From Palsa-1150 sp036490515 (GTDB taxonomy: Bacteria > Myxococcota_A > Polyangia > Polyangiales > Polyangiaceae): a stretch of 64,000 nt of DNA. Location: positions 124,001 to 188,000 of the forward strand of contig DASXDU010000047.1 in the NCBI GenBank assembly GCA_036490515.1, written 5' to 3'. Position 1 is the stretch's first letter. Each line of letters opens with the position of its first letter. The position numbers and the translations under genes are program-made. Under the pieces are notes generated by a model. That model was not told where the DNA came from. It saw only the letters and a program-made list of their open reading frames with translations, and searched no databases. Below, one piece after another: positions 9,579-19,405 of this stretch.

Positions 9579-10471
9579 CCCCCCGCCTCCTCCTCGTCGG
9601 CCCGCTGGCAGTCGCCCTCGCCGTCGCCCCGCGTTCCGCGGCCGCGCAGCCCACGCCGGGCGCGGTCGCCGCCGAGGCGCTCTTCCGGGAGGGCCGCGAT
9701 CTCCTCGCGCGCGGGCAGCTCGCCGAGGCCTGCACGAAGCTCGAGGCGAGCGAGAAGCTCGAGCCGGCCGTGGGGACGCTCTTCAGCCTGGGCGAGTGCT
9801 ACGAGGGGCAGGCGCGCCTCGCCACGGCGTGGTTCGCCTACCGCGAGGCCGTGACGCTCGCCGGCCGGCGCGACGACCGGCGGCGGCTGGCCGCGCAGAG
9901 CCGCGCCGACACGCTCGAACCACGCCTCGCGCACGTCGTCATCCGCGTGCCCGGCGGCGCAGGCCCCTACGCCGTACGGCTCGACGGCGAGGTGGTCCCG
10001 CCGGACGCCGTCGGTGCGCCGCTGCCGGTGGACGCCGGTTCCCACCATGTCGAGGCGACGAGCACCGCGGCGTGGTCGCAGACCGTGAACGTGCCGGCGG
10101 ACGGGGCCACCGTCACCGTCGACGTCCCATCCCCTCCGGTGCGCCACGAGCCCGTCGGACGCGAGCGCCTCGGCCTCGGCCTCGCGGTCGGCGGCGCCGC
10201 CGTCCTCGCGACGGGCGCGGTCTTCGGCATGCAGGCCATCGTGAAGGGACGCGACGTCGGCGCCGCGTGCCCCTCCACGCAGTGCGGCGACGCGGGCGCC
10301 GTCCACGAGAACGGCGTCGCCAAGACGTACGCCGACGCATCGACCGTGCTGCTCCCGGTGGGTGCCGTCCTCGCCGCCGCCGGCGGGTACCTCCTCCTCA
10401 CGTCGCACGCGACCCTGGAGCCCGCCGTCTCGCCCACTACCGCACGGTTGAACCTGCGCTGGTCGTGGTGA
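9575..10471 (+). CDS. secreted TPR-like protein paired with kinase
   Basis: A 298-residue protein with a signal peptide (cleavage near SAAAQ, residue 25). Residues 33-100 contain helical repeat sequence of TPR type (LFREGRDLLARGQLAEAC and LFSLGECYEGQ). A beta-rich PEGA-like part follows (VRLDGEVVPPDAV), with a hydrophobic segment near 192-212 and another near the C-terminus. It overlaps the kinase gene by four bases and is surely co-translated with it. Such proteins beside myxobacterial kinases may sense or bind on the periplasmic side (inference). The exact ligand is unknown. Confidence 0.82.
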   Translation: MTPRLLLVGPLAVALAVAPRSAAAQPTPGAVAAEALFREGRDLLARGQLAEACTKLEASEKLEPAVGTLFSLGECYEGQARLATAWFAYREAVTLAGRRDDRRRLAAQSRADTLEPRLAHVVIRVPGGAGPYAVRLDGEVVPPDAVGAPLPVDAGSHHVEATSTAAWSQTVNVPADGATVTVDVPSPPVRHEPVGRERLGLGLAVGGAAVLATGAVFGMQAIVKGRDVGAACPSTQCGDAGAVHENGVAKTYADASTVLLPVGAVLAAAGGYLLLTSHATLEPAVSPTTARLNLRWSW

Positions 10472-10500
10472 CCGCGCTGTTCGCTCGGCGTCGCCTGCGC

Positions 10501-10506
10501 TAGCGT
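10501..10506 (+). promoter_or_regulatory. TAGCGT -10 hexamer, likely leaderless promoter
   Basis: TAGCGT ends 8 bases before the GTG at 10515. It is one of the TAnnnT hexamers placed directly before starts in this window. Confidence 0.5.
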
Positions 10507-10514
10507 CGAGGGCC

Positions 10515-12743
10515 GTGCTGGGGGGCCGGATCGCGCTCGTTCGCGCCGTGGTGGCTGGGGCGCTCGTCGTCGCGTCGCTCGGCGCGTGCCGCGGCATCGC
10601 CGGCCTGCGTGACCTCACGTACGTCGCGCCGCCCCTCCCGTGCACGGCCCCGTCGCTCCCCACGGAAGGGACCGGCCGGGTGCGCCTCGTGAACGCGAGC
10701 ACCGCGGGGACCGCCGACTTCTGCATCCGCGCGTCGGGGACGACGGCGTGGGGCAACCCCGTGCTCACAGGCGGCGGTCCGTCGTGCCCGTCGGGGCTCG
10801 ACTACGCGCAGGCCACGGTCCCCTTCGCGGTGCCCGGCGGAGCCGTCGACGTCGAGGTCGTGCCCGCGGGCGGGTCGTGCGACGCCCCGCCGTCGGCGCA
10901 GATGACGTCGATCGCCGTGGGCGGCACCCAAGCCGAGGCGGGCACGGAGGCAGGGGGCGGCGCCGAAGCCAGCGCCGCCAGCCCCGTCGTGACGATCGTG
11001 CGCTTCGGCAGGAACGGAGGCGAGCAGCTCGTCGCGCTTCCGGAGGAGCCGCCGGCGCATGCGGAGGTCTCGATCGAGCAACTCCGCCTCGTCAACGCGC
11101 TCGGGAGCGGGGAGACGATCAACCTGGGGCTCGCGACGGGTTCGACCGCACCGGCCACCGTAACCGGCCTCCTTCCGGCAGGCGTCGACCCGGGCGCCAC
11201 GCCCCAGGCGGCGGCGGAGATCTCGGACCTCGGAAGCATCGACGCCATGGGCTACCTCTCCACCGAGAACGGGGTGAACGCGGCGCCGGTCTTTCAGGGC
11301 GCGACGCAGGCGCTCTTCGTGTCCCCCACCTCGAGCGTGCCGGACACGCAGACGCTGTTCGTCCTCGGTGACTCGGGAGACGACCTCTATCCGCCCCGCG
11401 GGCTGCTCTGCGAGGACGCCCTGACTCTCGGGGACGCCGGCGCGTCGTCGAGCGGCGGCGTCCTCGCCAGCTGCCAGCTCTCGGCGCTTCCGAACCTCAC
11501 GGTCGACACCTTCAACATCGCCCTTTTCGGCGACGACGCGCCGTTCGAGGACGACCGGCGGCCCGCCGTCCTCGACGCGATCGCGCGCCGTCCGGCGGAC
11601 GTCATGTGCGTGCTCGAGGCCAATCGGGACACCGACAAGGCGGCCATCGCAGCCGCGGCAAAGGCCCGCTTCCCCTACGCCTATTACGTCACGACGGACC
11701 TCGACACGCCGTTCTCCGGTCAGGGCACCGACGACGGCGGAGGCGAGACGCCGACGTCGGGGCCGCCCTGTCCGCCGTCGCTCGCCTCCGTGGTCGACGG
11801 CATCATCCAGTGCCTCGCGCAGTCGTGCTCGACCACCGGGGACACGTCCGGGTACGTGCCCGTCGAAGACTGCATGGAGCACAGCTGCCCGGACCTCTTC
11901 GGTCAGCTCCTCTACAGCGCCGACACGACCGCGCTCACCTGCGGCGCTTGTCTCGCCTACAACGTGACGTCGGACACGCCGCTGGCGCAGGCCGAGACGA
12001 GCTGCACCACGGACAGCCGACAGCCCTTCGCGTTCCAGGGAATGACGCCGTCGATGATCCTGTCCCGCTACCCGCTGGCCAACACCCAGGCCTACGAGCT
12101 GCCGTCGACCGGCTGGCGTCGCGCGGGGCTCTACGCCCAGCTCCAGCTCGAGGATCAGAACGTCGACTTTTACTGCGCCCAGCTCACGTCGCCCCTCCTC
12201 GCGGGGCTCGTGCCCTACGTCGGCGCGTACGGGACGCCCGACGCGGGCACGACCGGAGGCTGGGAGGCCGAGCAGGACATGCAGGTCCGCCAGGTGATCT
12301 CGTGGGTGCAGGGCATCACGCCTCCCGGAGGGCACGCGATCATCGCCGGGGACTGGCACGCCGGCCTTGCGGCGTCGATCCCCGCGGCGGACGGCGGCGC
12401 GATGCCCGTCCTCGTCGACACGGCCCCCGAGGTGCTGCGCGCGCTCGACCAGGCGTACGGCGGGCCCTTCGTCCGCGCAGAGCCGCCCGGCTACGCACCC
12501 TCGTGCGAGTACTGCCCCGCCCCGGCGAACCCGTACAACGGGACCATCGGGGCCGCGGACCTCACGGCGACGTTCCTTCTCGGCTTCGCGCCGGGCTCCG
12601 CCCTCGCCGACTCGTTCTGGGGCACCGACGCCGGCGCGGTCACGCTCACGTACCTGCCCTTCGACCCGGACGACGGTCCCACGGGCCCCCTCTCGCCGTA
12701 CTACCCACGGTCGGTGCAGATCCTGCGGCCGCTCCTGCGCTGA
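10515..12743 (+). CDS. lipoprotein with endonuclease/exonuclease/phosphatase-like domain
   Basis: A 742-residue predicted lipoprotein (lipobox near SLGAC, residue 24). The N-terminal half has two segments starting VRLVNAS and LRLVNAL, resembling the beta-rich DUF4397 type. The C-terminal half reads like an endonuclease/exonuclease/phosphatase fold: VDTFNIALFG near the start, DVMCVLEAN with the metal-binding Glu, a middle that repeats conserved Cys pairs, and IIAGDWHAG where the family has GDxN. The canonical Asn of GDxN is replaced by His, so activity is uncertain. The GTG start follows a TAGCGT hexamer by 8 bases. Possible roles are an extracellular nuclease or a phospholipase-like enzyme. 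Confidence 0.7.
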   Translation: MLGGRIALVRAVVAGALVVASLGACRGIAGLRDLTYVAPPLPCTAPSLPTEGTGRVRLVNASTAGTADFCIRASGTTAWGNPVLTGGGPSCPSGLDYAQATVPFAVPGGAVDVEVVPAGGSCDAPPSAQMTSIAVGGTQAEAGTEAGGGAEASAASPVVTIVRFGRNGGEQLVALPEEPPAHAEVSIEQLRLVNALGSGETINLGLATGSTAPATVTGLLPAGVDPGATPQAAAEISDLGSIDAMGYLSTENGVNAAPVFQGATQALFVSPTSSVPDTQTLFVLGDSGDDLYPPRGLLCEDALTLGDAGASSSGGVLASCQLSALPNLTVDTFNIALFGDDAPFEDDRRPAVLDAIARRPADVMCVLEANRDTDKAAIAAAAKARFPYAYYVTTDLDTPFSGQGTDDGGGETPTSGPPCPPSLASVVDGIIQCLAQSCSTTGDTSGYVPVEDCMEHSCPDLFGQLLYSADTTALTCGACLAYNVTSDTPLAQAETSCTTDSRQPFAFQGMTPSMILSRYPLANTQAYELPSTGWRRAGLYAQLQLEDQNVDFYCAQLTSPLLAGLVPYVGAYGTPDAGTTGGWEAEQDMQVRQVISWVQGITPPGGHAIIAGDWHAGLAASIPAADGGAMPVLVDTAPEVLRALDQAYGGPFVRAEPPGYAPSCEYCPAPANPYNGTIGAADLTATFLLGFAPGSALADSFWGTDAGAVTLTYLPFDPDDGPTGPLSPYYPRSVQILRPLLR

Positions 12744-12844
12744 CCGTGGCGTGGCGCCGCCCCGTCGCTCCGTAGTCTCGCGGGCGCGTCTCAATCGGGT
12801 TCAACCCTCTTCTTCCGTTGCGGCGCCGCATCGCGCCTCCCACC

Positions 12845-14437
12845 ATGAGCGCAGCCATGCGCCTCCTCGCCAGCGTCTCCGCCGTCGTCGCGATCGCGCT
12901 GCTCGCCGCCACCGCCGGAGCGACCGTGACGGAGCCCAACGGCCTGGCGGTGCCGAAGGCCTCCTCCGGCGAGGAGCAGCTCTCGACGTTCTTCGCGAGC
13001 CGCGGCGAGGGGATCAACTGGCAGACCGACGCGCACGACACGCCGAACGCCTTCTCCCCGCTCTGCGGCTTCACGGCGACGTACGTGCTCAACCAGGCGG
13101 CGTCGCACTTCGGCCTCTCCTGGTACAACGACACGGGCACGCAGCCGCAGGCGAGCGATCTCTACGCGCTCGTCCCGCCCAACTCGCCCGTCGGGACCTC
13201 GTTCAGCGGGACGGTCATCAAGAACGACCCCAACTACAAGGGGGGCGTCGTCGGCTTCGCGCTCGTCGGCGGCGAGACGCACTACTCGAACGCCTCGTAC
13301 GACACGGTCTGCACCGGCTGCTCGCCGCCCGGGCCCTGGATCACGGCGCTCGTCTACGCCTCGACCGTCACGGCGGACGCCTACTACATCTGCTTCGAGG
13401 ACGGCGCGACGAGCGCCACGGGCTGGAACAACGACGGCGACTTCAACGACGACGTCTACTTCGTCACCGGCATCTCGTGCAGCGGCGGCGGCGTGCCGTG
13501 CGACACGGGGCAGCCGGGCATCTGCGCGCCCGGCCTCACGCAGTGCGTGGCGGGCGGCACGACCACGTGCCAGGGCGTCAACAAGCCCTCGCCCACCGAG
13601 ACGTGCAACGGCCTCGACGACAACTGCAACGGGCAGGTCGACGAGGGCAACCCCTGCCCCGAGGAGTACGTCTGCTACGAGGGCGCGTGCGTGAAGAGCT
13701 GCGCGGGCGGCGAGTTCCCGTGCCCCACGGGCCTCGTGTGCAACGCCGTCGGCTACTGCGTCGACCCGTCGTGCGAGAACGTGACGTGCCCCGCCGGGCA
13801 GGTCTGCAAGAACGGCACGTGCAAGGCGCCGTGCGACGGCGTGACGTGCCCCTATCCGCAGACGTGCCGCGTGGGCGCGTGCGTCGACCCGTGCGCGGGC
13901 GTGAACTGCGCGCAGGGCGAGGTGTGCACGGGCGGCGTCTGCGTCACGAGCTGCAGCTGCCAGCCGTGCGGCCAGGGCGAGGCGTGCAACGCGACGAGCG
14001 GGTCGTGCGTCGAGCCCGCGTGCGCGACCGTGAGCTGCCCGGGCGGACAGCACTGCGCGGCGGGCGCGTGCGTCGACGACTGCAAGGGCGCGGTGTGCCC
14101 CGGTGGCGCCGCGTGCACCGCGGGCAAGTGCGCGGCGCCGTCGGACGCAGGGGCACCCGTCGACGCGGGGGGAGGGCTCACCGGGCCGGGGAGCGACGGC
14201 GGCAGCGGCTCGAGCGGGGACGACGCGTCCACGGGGGGAACGAAGGGCGACGGGGGGAAGGACGCCGGCTACGGCGCCTTCGTGGCGCCGAGCAAGGGCT
14301 GCTCGTGCGAGGTGATGGGCGGGGGAGGCAGCGGGGACGCGCTCTTCGCGGGCGCGGGCGTCTTCGCGGCGCTGGCGCTGGCGAGGACGAGGAGGCGACG
14401 GCGCCGGGGCGAAGACGGTGTCTCGCCGTCGCGATGA
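12845..14437 (+). CDS. Cys-rich secreted protein with MopE-type motif and MYXO-CTERM-like tail
   Basis: A 530-residue exported protein. After a signal peptide (about 25 residues) comes a DUF4114-like region with WNNDGDFNDDVYF, an Asp-rich likely calcium site. Then comes the CNGLDDNCNGQVDEG metal-binding motif typical of myxobacterial MopE-like proteins, followed by a run of Cys-rich modules (CPAGQVCKNGTC type) to about residue 440. An Asp/Gly/Ser linker precedes the C-terminal end KGCSCEV, a hydrophobic stretch and an Arg cluster, which matches the MYXO-CTERM sorting-tag layout. It is probably anchored at the cell surface. The start at ATG 12845 or the ATG four codons later are both possible. 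Confidence 0.78.
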   Translation: MSAAMRLLASVSAVVAIALLAATAGATVTEPNGLAVPKASSGEEQLSTFFASRGEGINWQTDAHDTPNAFSPLCGFTATYVLNQAASHFGLSWYNDTGTQPQASDLYALVPPNSPVGTSFSGTVIKNDPNYKGGVVGFALVGGETHYSNASYDTVCTGCSPPGPWITALVYASTVTADAYYICFEDGATSATGWNNDGDFNDDVYFVTGISCSGGGVPCDTGQPGICAPGLTQCVAGGTTTCQGVNKPSPTETCNGLDDNCNGQVDEGNPCPEEYVCYEGACVKSCAGGEFPCPTGLVCNAVGYCVDPSCENVTCPAGQVCKNGTCKAPCDGVTCPYPQTCRVGACVDPCAGVNCAQGEVCTGGVCVTSCSCQPCGQGEACNATSGSCVEPACATVSCPGGQHCAAGACVDDCKGAVCPGGAACTAGKCAAPSDAGAPVDAGGGLTGPGSDGGSGSSGDDASTGGTKGDGGKDAGYGAFVAPSKGCSCEVMGGGGSGDALFAGAGVFAALALARTRRRRRRGEDGVSPSR

Positions 14438-14461
14438 GCCGCCGGCGCGAGGAGCGCCCCG

Positions 14462-14878
<417 letters not shown>

Positions 14879-14945
14879 CACCTACGGCGCCGCCTGGATC
14901 CACGGCACGAATCACCCCGCCCAGTACGACGACGCCGCGGGCCCC

Positions 14946-16199
14946 GTGACGTGGGACGGCTCCTGCATCGACGACGGCGCGAACTCGTACGCGACGCTCT
15001 CGAACGGCTGGAAACCCTACTTCACCGGCAACTCTGCCTGCATCCTCGCGCTCGACTCCACCGCGTCCTGCGGCGCCACCGGGACCGCCGCATGCACGAC
15101 GCGCGTCTCCTACGGGGCCGCATGGCTCCCCCCGGCCGGCCACACGGCGACCTACGACGACGTCGCCGGACGCGTCTTCTCCGACGGCACCTGCGTCGGC
15201 TCCGGCGGCGACTCCTACGCCAACCTCTCGAACGGCTGGCAGCCCCACTTCACGGGCGCGAACGCCTGCGCGCTCTCCTTCATGTACACGCAGTGCGGGG
15301 GTCTCTACACGAACCCCGTCATCCCGACCGACTGCCCCGATCCCGGCGTCCTCCACGACGGCGACCACTACGTCCTCACGTGCACCTCGGGCGACGCCGC
15401 GGACGCCTACCCCATCTACACGTCGCCCGATCTCGCGACCTGGACGCTCGTCGGTCACGTCTTCCCCTCCGGCCAGTGGCCCGCGTGGGCCAAGAGCGAC
15501 TTCTGGGCGCCCGAGGTCCACGCCGTCGGCGGCAACTACGTCGTCTACTTCTCCGCGCGCGGCGCCGACGGGATGCTCGCCATCGGCGCGGCCTCCGCCG
15601 CGAGCGCCACCGGCCCCTTCACGCCGCTCGCGGAGCCGCTCGTCCACGACGCCGCGATGGGCCTCATCGACGCGAGCGAGATCACCGCGAACGGCACGCC
15701 GTACGTCCTCTGGAAGGAGGACGGCAACGCCGTCGGCAAGCCCACGCCCATCCACGCGCAGCCCCTCGCCGCCGACGGCCTCTCGCTCACCGGCTCACCT
15801 TCGACCCTCATCACGAACGACCAGGCCTGGGAGGGCGCCGTCACCGAGGGCCCCTTCATGATCGCCCACGGCGGCGCGTACTACCTCTTCTACAGCGGCA
15901 ACTCGTACGCAAACGCGAGCTACGCCGTCGGCGTCGCGCAGGCTCCCTCGCCCACGGGCCCGTTCACCAAGGCGTCCGGCCCCATCCTCGTCACCGGCGG
16001 CGCGTGGGTCGGCCCCGGCCACTGCTCGGTCGTCGAGACCGCCGCCGGCGACACGGCGATGGTCTACCACGCATGGAAGCAGGGCTGCGTGAACGCGCCA
16101 GGGTGCGGGCGGGAGGACCTGACGGATCTCGTTCAGTGGGCAGGCGGCTGGCCGTCGGTGCCGCTCGCGCCGTCGTCGACGACGCGACCGCTGCTCTGA
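14946..16199 (+). CDS. glycoside hydrolase family 43, N-terminus apparently lost
   Basis: The C-terminal 300 residues are a GH43-type five-bladed propeller: DCPDPGVL holds the catalytic-base Asp, LIDASEI the Asp that tunes pKa, and VTEGPFM the catalytic Glu. GH43 enzymes cut arabinan, xylan or similar plant or microbial polysaccharides. In front lie two copies of a module of about 70 residues (YGAAW, SYATLSNGW, FTG), and the first copy clearly begins before this GTG. The frame is open back to 14682 through the Gly-Ala/Asp-Ala repeat, but it has no start codon and no signal peptide there. A secreted enzyme should have both, so the 5' end is probably missing or displaced. Confidence 0.75.
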   Translation: MTWDGSCIDDGANSYATLSNGWKPYFTGNSACILALDSTASCGATGTAACTTRVSYGAAWLPPAGHTATYDDVAGRVFSDGTCVGSGGDSYANLSNGWQPHFTGANACALSFMYTQCGGLYTNPVIPTDCPDPGVLHDGDHYVLTCTSGDAADAYPIYTSPDLATWTLVGHVFPSGQWPAWAKSDFWAPEVHAVGGNYVVYFSARGADGMLAIGAASAASATGPFTPLAEPLVHDAAMGLIDASEITANGTPYVLWKEDGNAVGKPTPIHAQPLAADGLSLTGSPSTLITNDQAWEGAVTEGPFMIAHGGAYYLFYSGNSYANASYAVGVAQAPSPTGPFTKASGPILVTGGAWVGPGHCSVVETAAGDTAMVYHAWKQGCVNAPGCGREDLTDLVQWAGGWPSVPLAPSSTTRPLL

Positions 16200-16221
16200 C
16201 GCGCTGGGCCGCACCCTCGCC

Positions 16222-16923
16222 TCACTTCGGCTTCGCCTGCATCTTCTCGAGCGCTTCGCGGCGCAGCGCCTCGACCTCCTGCGTTCCGTCGCCGGCCGGG
16301 TCCTTCTTTGCGGCCTCGTCGAGGAGCGCCATGCACACGTCGGGGCGGCCCGCGTCGCATGCGGTGGCGGCACGCCGTCGCAGATCCGCCGCCATCGCGA
16401 CGAGCTGCGGGGACGGCGCCTCGTGCGACGCGGACGGAGACGAGGAGGTCGACGAGGGATGCGTATCCGGTCCCGCGACGATCGGCTCGGACGGTTGCCT
16501 CTCGACGTACGCGACGACCGCGGCCGCCGCGGCGAGCGCCACGCCGACCCAGACGGCGACGGGGCGACCCCTGCGTGGCGTCGTATCCCTCGCGGGCGGC
16601 GGCCGGGAGCCGAGGGCGTCGATGAGCGCCACGGACGCGGACGCCGGAACCGCGGCGACGGCCTCCCCCGCGTCGACCGCCACGGCCGCCGGCTTCGCCG
16701 CCTTCGCCGCCTTCGCCGGGTCGCTCTTTCCGAACGTCCCGTCCTCGAGCGACCGCAGGAACGCCTCCGCGTTCGCCCGCTCCGCCGCGACGTCGAAGCC
16801 CGCCTCGGCGAGCTCCTTCTCCGCCTGCTCCACGCTGACCGCGGCCGCAGCCTCGATCAGCTCCTCGCCTGCTTCCTCGAGCAGGGCCTCCCACAGCTCT
16901 TCTTCACGCGATACGGCTTCCAT
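16222..16923 (-). CDS. single-span membrane protein, possible partner of sigma-like protein
   Basis: A 233-residue protein. The N-terminus is acidic and helical (MEAVSREEELWEALLEEAG). An Ala/Lys-rich stretch follows, then one membrane span at about residues 122-140 (VAVWVGVALAAAAAVVAYV), and a Ser-rich linker with a small helical C-terminus outside (CDAGRPDVCMALLDEA). Cytoplasmic part, one span and periplasmic part is the layout of an anti-sigma factor, but no zinc motif is seen. Its ATG shares one base with the upstream gene's stop (TGATG), so the two are coupled. It converges with the GH43 gene. Confidence 0.65.
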   Translation of the reverse strand: MEAVSREEELWEALLEEAGEELIEAAAAVSVEQAEKELAEAGFDVAAERANAEAFLRSLEDGTFGKSDPAKAAKAAKPAAVAVDAGEAVAAVPASASVALIDALGSRPPPARDTTPRRGRPVAVWVGVALAAAAAVVAYVERQPSEPIVAGPDTHPSSTSSSPSASHEAPSPQLVAMAADLRRRAATACDAGRPDVCMALLDEAAKKDPAGDGTQEVEALRREALEKMQAKPK

Positions 16924-17654
16924 CAGTCCTTCTCCTCGTCGTGGGGGGCGGCGGGACGCGTCTCTTCGAGCACGTCCTGGACCGCGCGCTGGCGGCGCTT
17001 CTGCGCCGCGTAGAACTCGTCCTTCGTGTGGCCCTTCTCCTTCACCATCGCGTCGAGGTCCCGGACGCCACGGAGATGGCACTCGACCCACGCCTCGTTC
17101 ACCACGTCCTCGTTCGCGCGGAGGCGCGCGCGCAGCACGGGAAGCCCCCGCCGGAGCTGGGCGAGCGAGAGCGCCCGCCTGGCCTCGTCGTCGCGCTCGG
17201 CGGCGAGCCGCTCGAGCTGCTGTTCGTAGGAAGACGTGACCGGCTCGAGGGGCGCCGGCTTCACCGGGTCGCCGCGGGCCGCACTCGCCTGCCGCGGCTC
17301 CCCGAGGATCCCCTCTTCGCGCAGGAACGACTCCTCGGCGCGCCGCGCCGTATCCGATTCGCGCACCTCGTGCGTGTACTCGCTCCAGACGAGGCGGCAG
17401 AGCCGCTTCACGAGCGGCACGGCGTTCGGGTCCCACCCCGTCCGCACGAGGCGAAGCTGGACGCGCCCGAACAGGTCGCGGGCGTTGCCACGTCCGCGCG
17501 TCAGCCGGAAGCCGAAGCGCAGCGCCACCATGCTCGCGCCCACGAAGCCGTGGTCACGCAGCATTCGGCCGAGCCGCTTGCTCTCCTCGTCGGTGAGCGC
17601 GCGCCCGATGCGATCCGTTCCGAGGTAGTTCCCGCTCGATGTGAACGCGTCCAA
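16923..17654 (-). CDS. sigma-70-like protein, degenerate (tentative)
   Basis: A 243-residue protein of helical, charged sequence. The segment DLFGRVQLRLVRTGWDP near residue 55 resembles region 2 of ECF sigma factors. A second helical region with VKEKGHTKDEFYAAQKRRQ near the C-terminus resembles the helix-turn-helix of region 4. The similarity is weak and by eye only. A TTG at 17654 is preferred as the start because GGGAGGG sits 6 bases before it; a longer frame from 17696 adds 14 Arg-rich residues. It is translationally coupled to the membrane protein downstream, which suggests a regulator/anti-regulator pair. Confidence 0.5.
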   Translation of the reverse strand: MDAFTSSGNYLGTDRIGRALTDEESKRLGRMLRDHGFVGASMVALRFGFRLTRGRGNARDLFGRVQLRLVRTGWDPNAVPLVKRLCRLVWSEYTHEVRESDTARRAEESFLREEGILGEPRQASAARGDPVKPAPLEPVTSSYEQQLERLAAERDDEARRALSLAQLRRGLPVLRARLRANEDVVNEAWVECHLRGVRDLDAMVKEKGHTKDEFYAAQKRRQRAVQDVLEETRPAAPHDEEKD

Positions 17655-17714
17655 TCGGTCCCTCCCGTGTCGTCGTGGTCGTCGGCTGCCGGCCAAACGG
17701 CGCAGCAGCCGCAG

Positions 17715-17750
17715 AAAAAAAGAGCGAGGCCCGAGGAGCGCCCCTCTACG
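17715..17750 (-). terminator. possible terminator after the Ala/Lys-rich gene
   Basis: On the minus strand a GC-rich segment is followed by seven T residues about 100 bases after the stop of the gene at 17848-18408. Pairing in the GC-rich part is imperfect, so this is a weak call. Confidence 0.3.
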
Positions 17751-17847
17751 TGGCGCCCCCCGGACCCCTTTTTTGTATCAGCGCGTTCGACGCCCGTGCG
17801 GGAAGTTGCTCAGGCTTCCCGGACGCCGGCGCGCTACGCGACGACGG

Positions 17848-18408
17848 CTACTTGCTCGTTCCCGTGATGGGAACGGGCGGGGGTGCCGGCGCCTGCTGTG
17901 CAGACGGCGCGGGGTCGGGCGTCACGGTCACCGTGGCCGGCGTGATTTGCACGCCGACGACGTTGCCCTTGATGGCTGCCTTTGCCTTTCGGCTGACAGT
18001 CCCACGCGCTGCGCGCGTCGCCTTCGCCTTCGCCGCGGCGGCCGCCTTCTGCTGGGTCGTCCTCGGGACCTTGGCCTTGGGAGGCTGCAGCCCGAAGATG
18101 GCCAGCGTCGGCGGAGCGTTGCCGAACATCGAGAACAGGTTGCGCCGGAGAGCCGAGATCGTCGGACTCGCCTTTGCCACCTTGCCCTGCGCGTTCGTCA
18201 ATGCAACCTTGGAGGCGGATTCCGCAGCGATCAGCGCGTTGAGTGCATCGATGACGCCCTGGATCAGCGTCACGAGGTCCTGCGTGCTGAACTGCGTGCT
18301 CTCCAACGTAAAGGTCCCGTTGGGGAACTGCTTCTGCAAGCCCGTAACGAGCGCCTGCAGTGCCGCCAAGGTCTGCGCCCTGGTCGCATTCGGTGTGGTG
18401 CTGGACAT
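17848..18408 (-). CDS. hypothetical protein with Ala/Lys/Arg-rich C-terminus
   Basis: A 186-residue protein of unknown function. The N-terminal 100 residues are helical (LAALQALVTGLQKQF, LIQGVIDALNALIAA). Then comes FGLQPPKAKVPRTTQQK, then a very basic Ala/Lys/Arg stretch (AAAAAKAKATRAARG) recalling histone-H1-like tails, and a Pro/Val/Thr-rich end. I recall similar proteins of unknown role in several environmental phyla. The ribosome site AAAGGAGA 9 bases before the ATG is the best Shine-Dalgarno in the region. Local base composition is lower in GC than in neighbouring genes, hinting at separate origin. DNA binding is possible but unproven. Confidence 0.72.
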   Translation of the reverse strand: MSSTTPNATRAQTLAALQALVTGLQKQFPNGTFTLESTQFSTQDLVTLIQGVIDALNALIAAESASKVALTNAQGKVAKASPTISALRRNLFSMFGNAPPTLAIFGLQPPKAKVPRTTQQKAAAAAKAKATRAARGTVSRKAKAAIKGNVVGVQITPATVTVTPDPAPSAQQAPAPPPVPITGTSK

Positions 18409-18596
18409 GACAATGTTTCTCCTTTCTCAGAAGGGCGCACCGATCGCCGAGACTGGCGAGCCGACGAGAGCGGAATGCTCCCGCCGGGAGGTGCCTTGGG
18501 CCTGGGCCACGGCGTCCCGTGGCTTGCGCCTACCGTTTTCTCCCTTCCTATGAACACAGTCCCGCCAGTTCGGACTTTCGCCGTCGCCGGACGAAG

Positions 18597-18625
18597 AAAA
18601 ATGCTCGCGCGCCGCCAAAGGCGCG
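18597..18625 (-). terminator. candidate intrinsic terminator of the hsdR operon
   Basis: On the minus strand a CGCGCC/GGCGCG stem (six pairs, six-base loop, 18608-18625) is followed by CGAGCA and five T residues (18597-18601), about 50 bases after the metallopeptidase stop. The 266-base gap between this gene and the next otherwise shows no coding sequence. Confidence 0.4.
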
Positions 18626-18674
18626 GAAGGACTGCGAAACTATTTTTCGGTCCGCAGGGCCGAAGGACCGGCCC

Positions 18675-19405
18675 TCACCAGAGGAGCGACGGCCCGAGCT
18701 CCCGGAGGCGGCCCCGCCGCCGGTCGTAGTCGGGAAGGAGCCTCCCGAGGGCCGCCCAGAACGCCGGGGTGTGGTTCGGATGCCGGACGTGCACGACCTC
18801 GTGGGCGACGACGTATTCGATGCACGGCCGGGGCGCCTGGACGATGCGCCAGTTCAGACGGAGCGAGCCGGCGCGATCGCAGCTACCCCAGCGTCGCCGC
18901 TGCTCGCGAAGGCCCACGGCCGTCACGGCGACCCCCAGCCTCTTCGCCCATGCGACCGCCAGCTCCGGAAGGCGCCGTGCAGCCTGCCGGCGGTACCAGA
19001 CGACGAGCGCGTTTCGAACCGCGGGCGCCTGCCGCCGCGCGTCGCCCGCCTCCGGACACGAGACGACGAGGTGCCCGTGCTGGAGGACCACGTGCGTTGC
19101 CCGCTCCTGCTGGACGCGGAGGCGGTACTGCGTGCCGAGGTAGCGGAACGTCTCGCCGCTGACGAACTCCCGGTCCGCGGGAGGCGGCGGCAGGTCGCTC
19201 TCGCGCCGTAGACGCTGGACGATCCATCGCGCTTTCGTTCGGACGACGCGATCGAGCCGGTCGATCGACGTCGCCGCGGGCGCCGTCAGCAGGACGCCCC
19301 CGCGCGGATCGACCGCAATCGAGACCGTGACCCGGCGCGCGCTCCTGCGCACAGCGTAGCGGATGCTCGTGTGCCCCCACTGGACGGAGGAGCGCTCCAG
19401 CACCG

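Noticed and set aside
16222..17436. 404-residue version of the membrane partner gene
   Set aside because: The first 170 residues overlap the sigma-like gene in another frame and are Arg/Ala noise; the ATG at 16923 gives the clean coupled start.
18640..18674. Intrinsic terminator at CGGTCC/GGACCG
   Set aside because: The hairpin is followed by five A residues on the minus strand and not by T on either strand in the sense direction.
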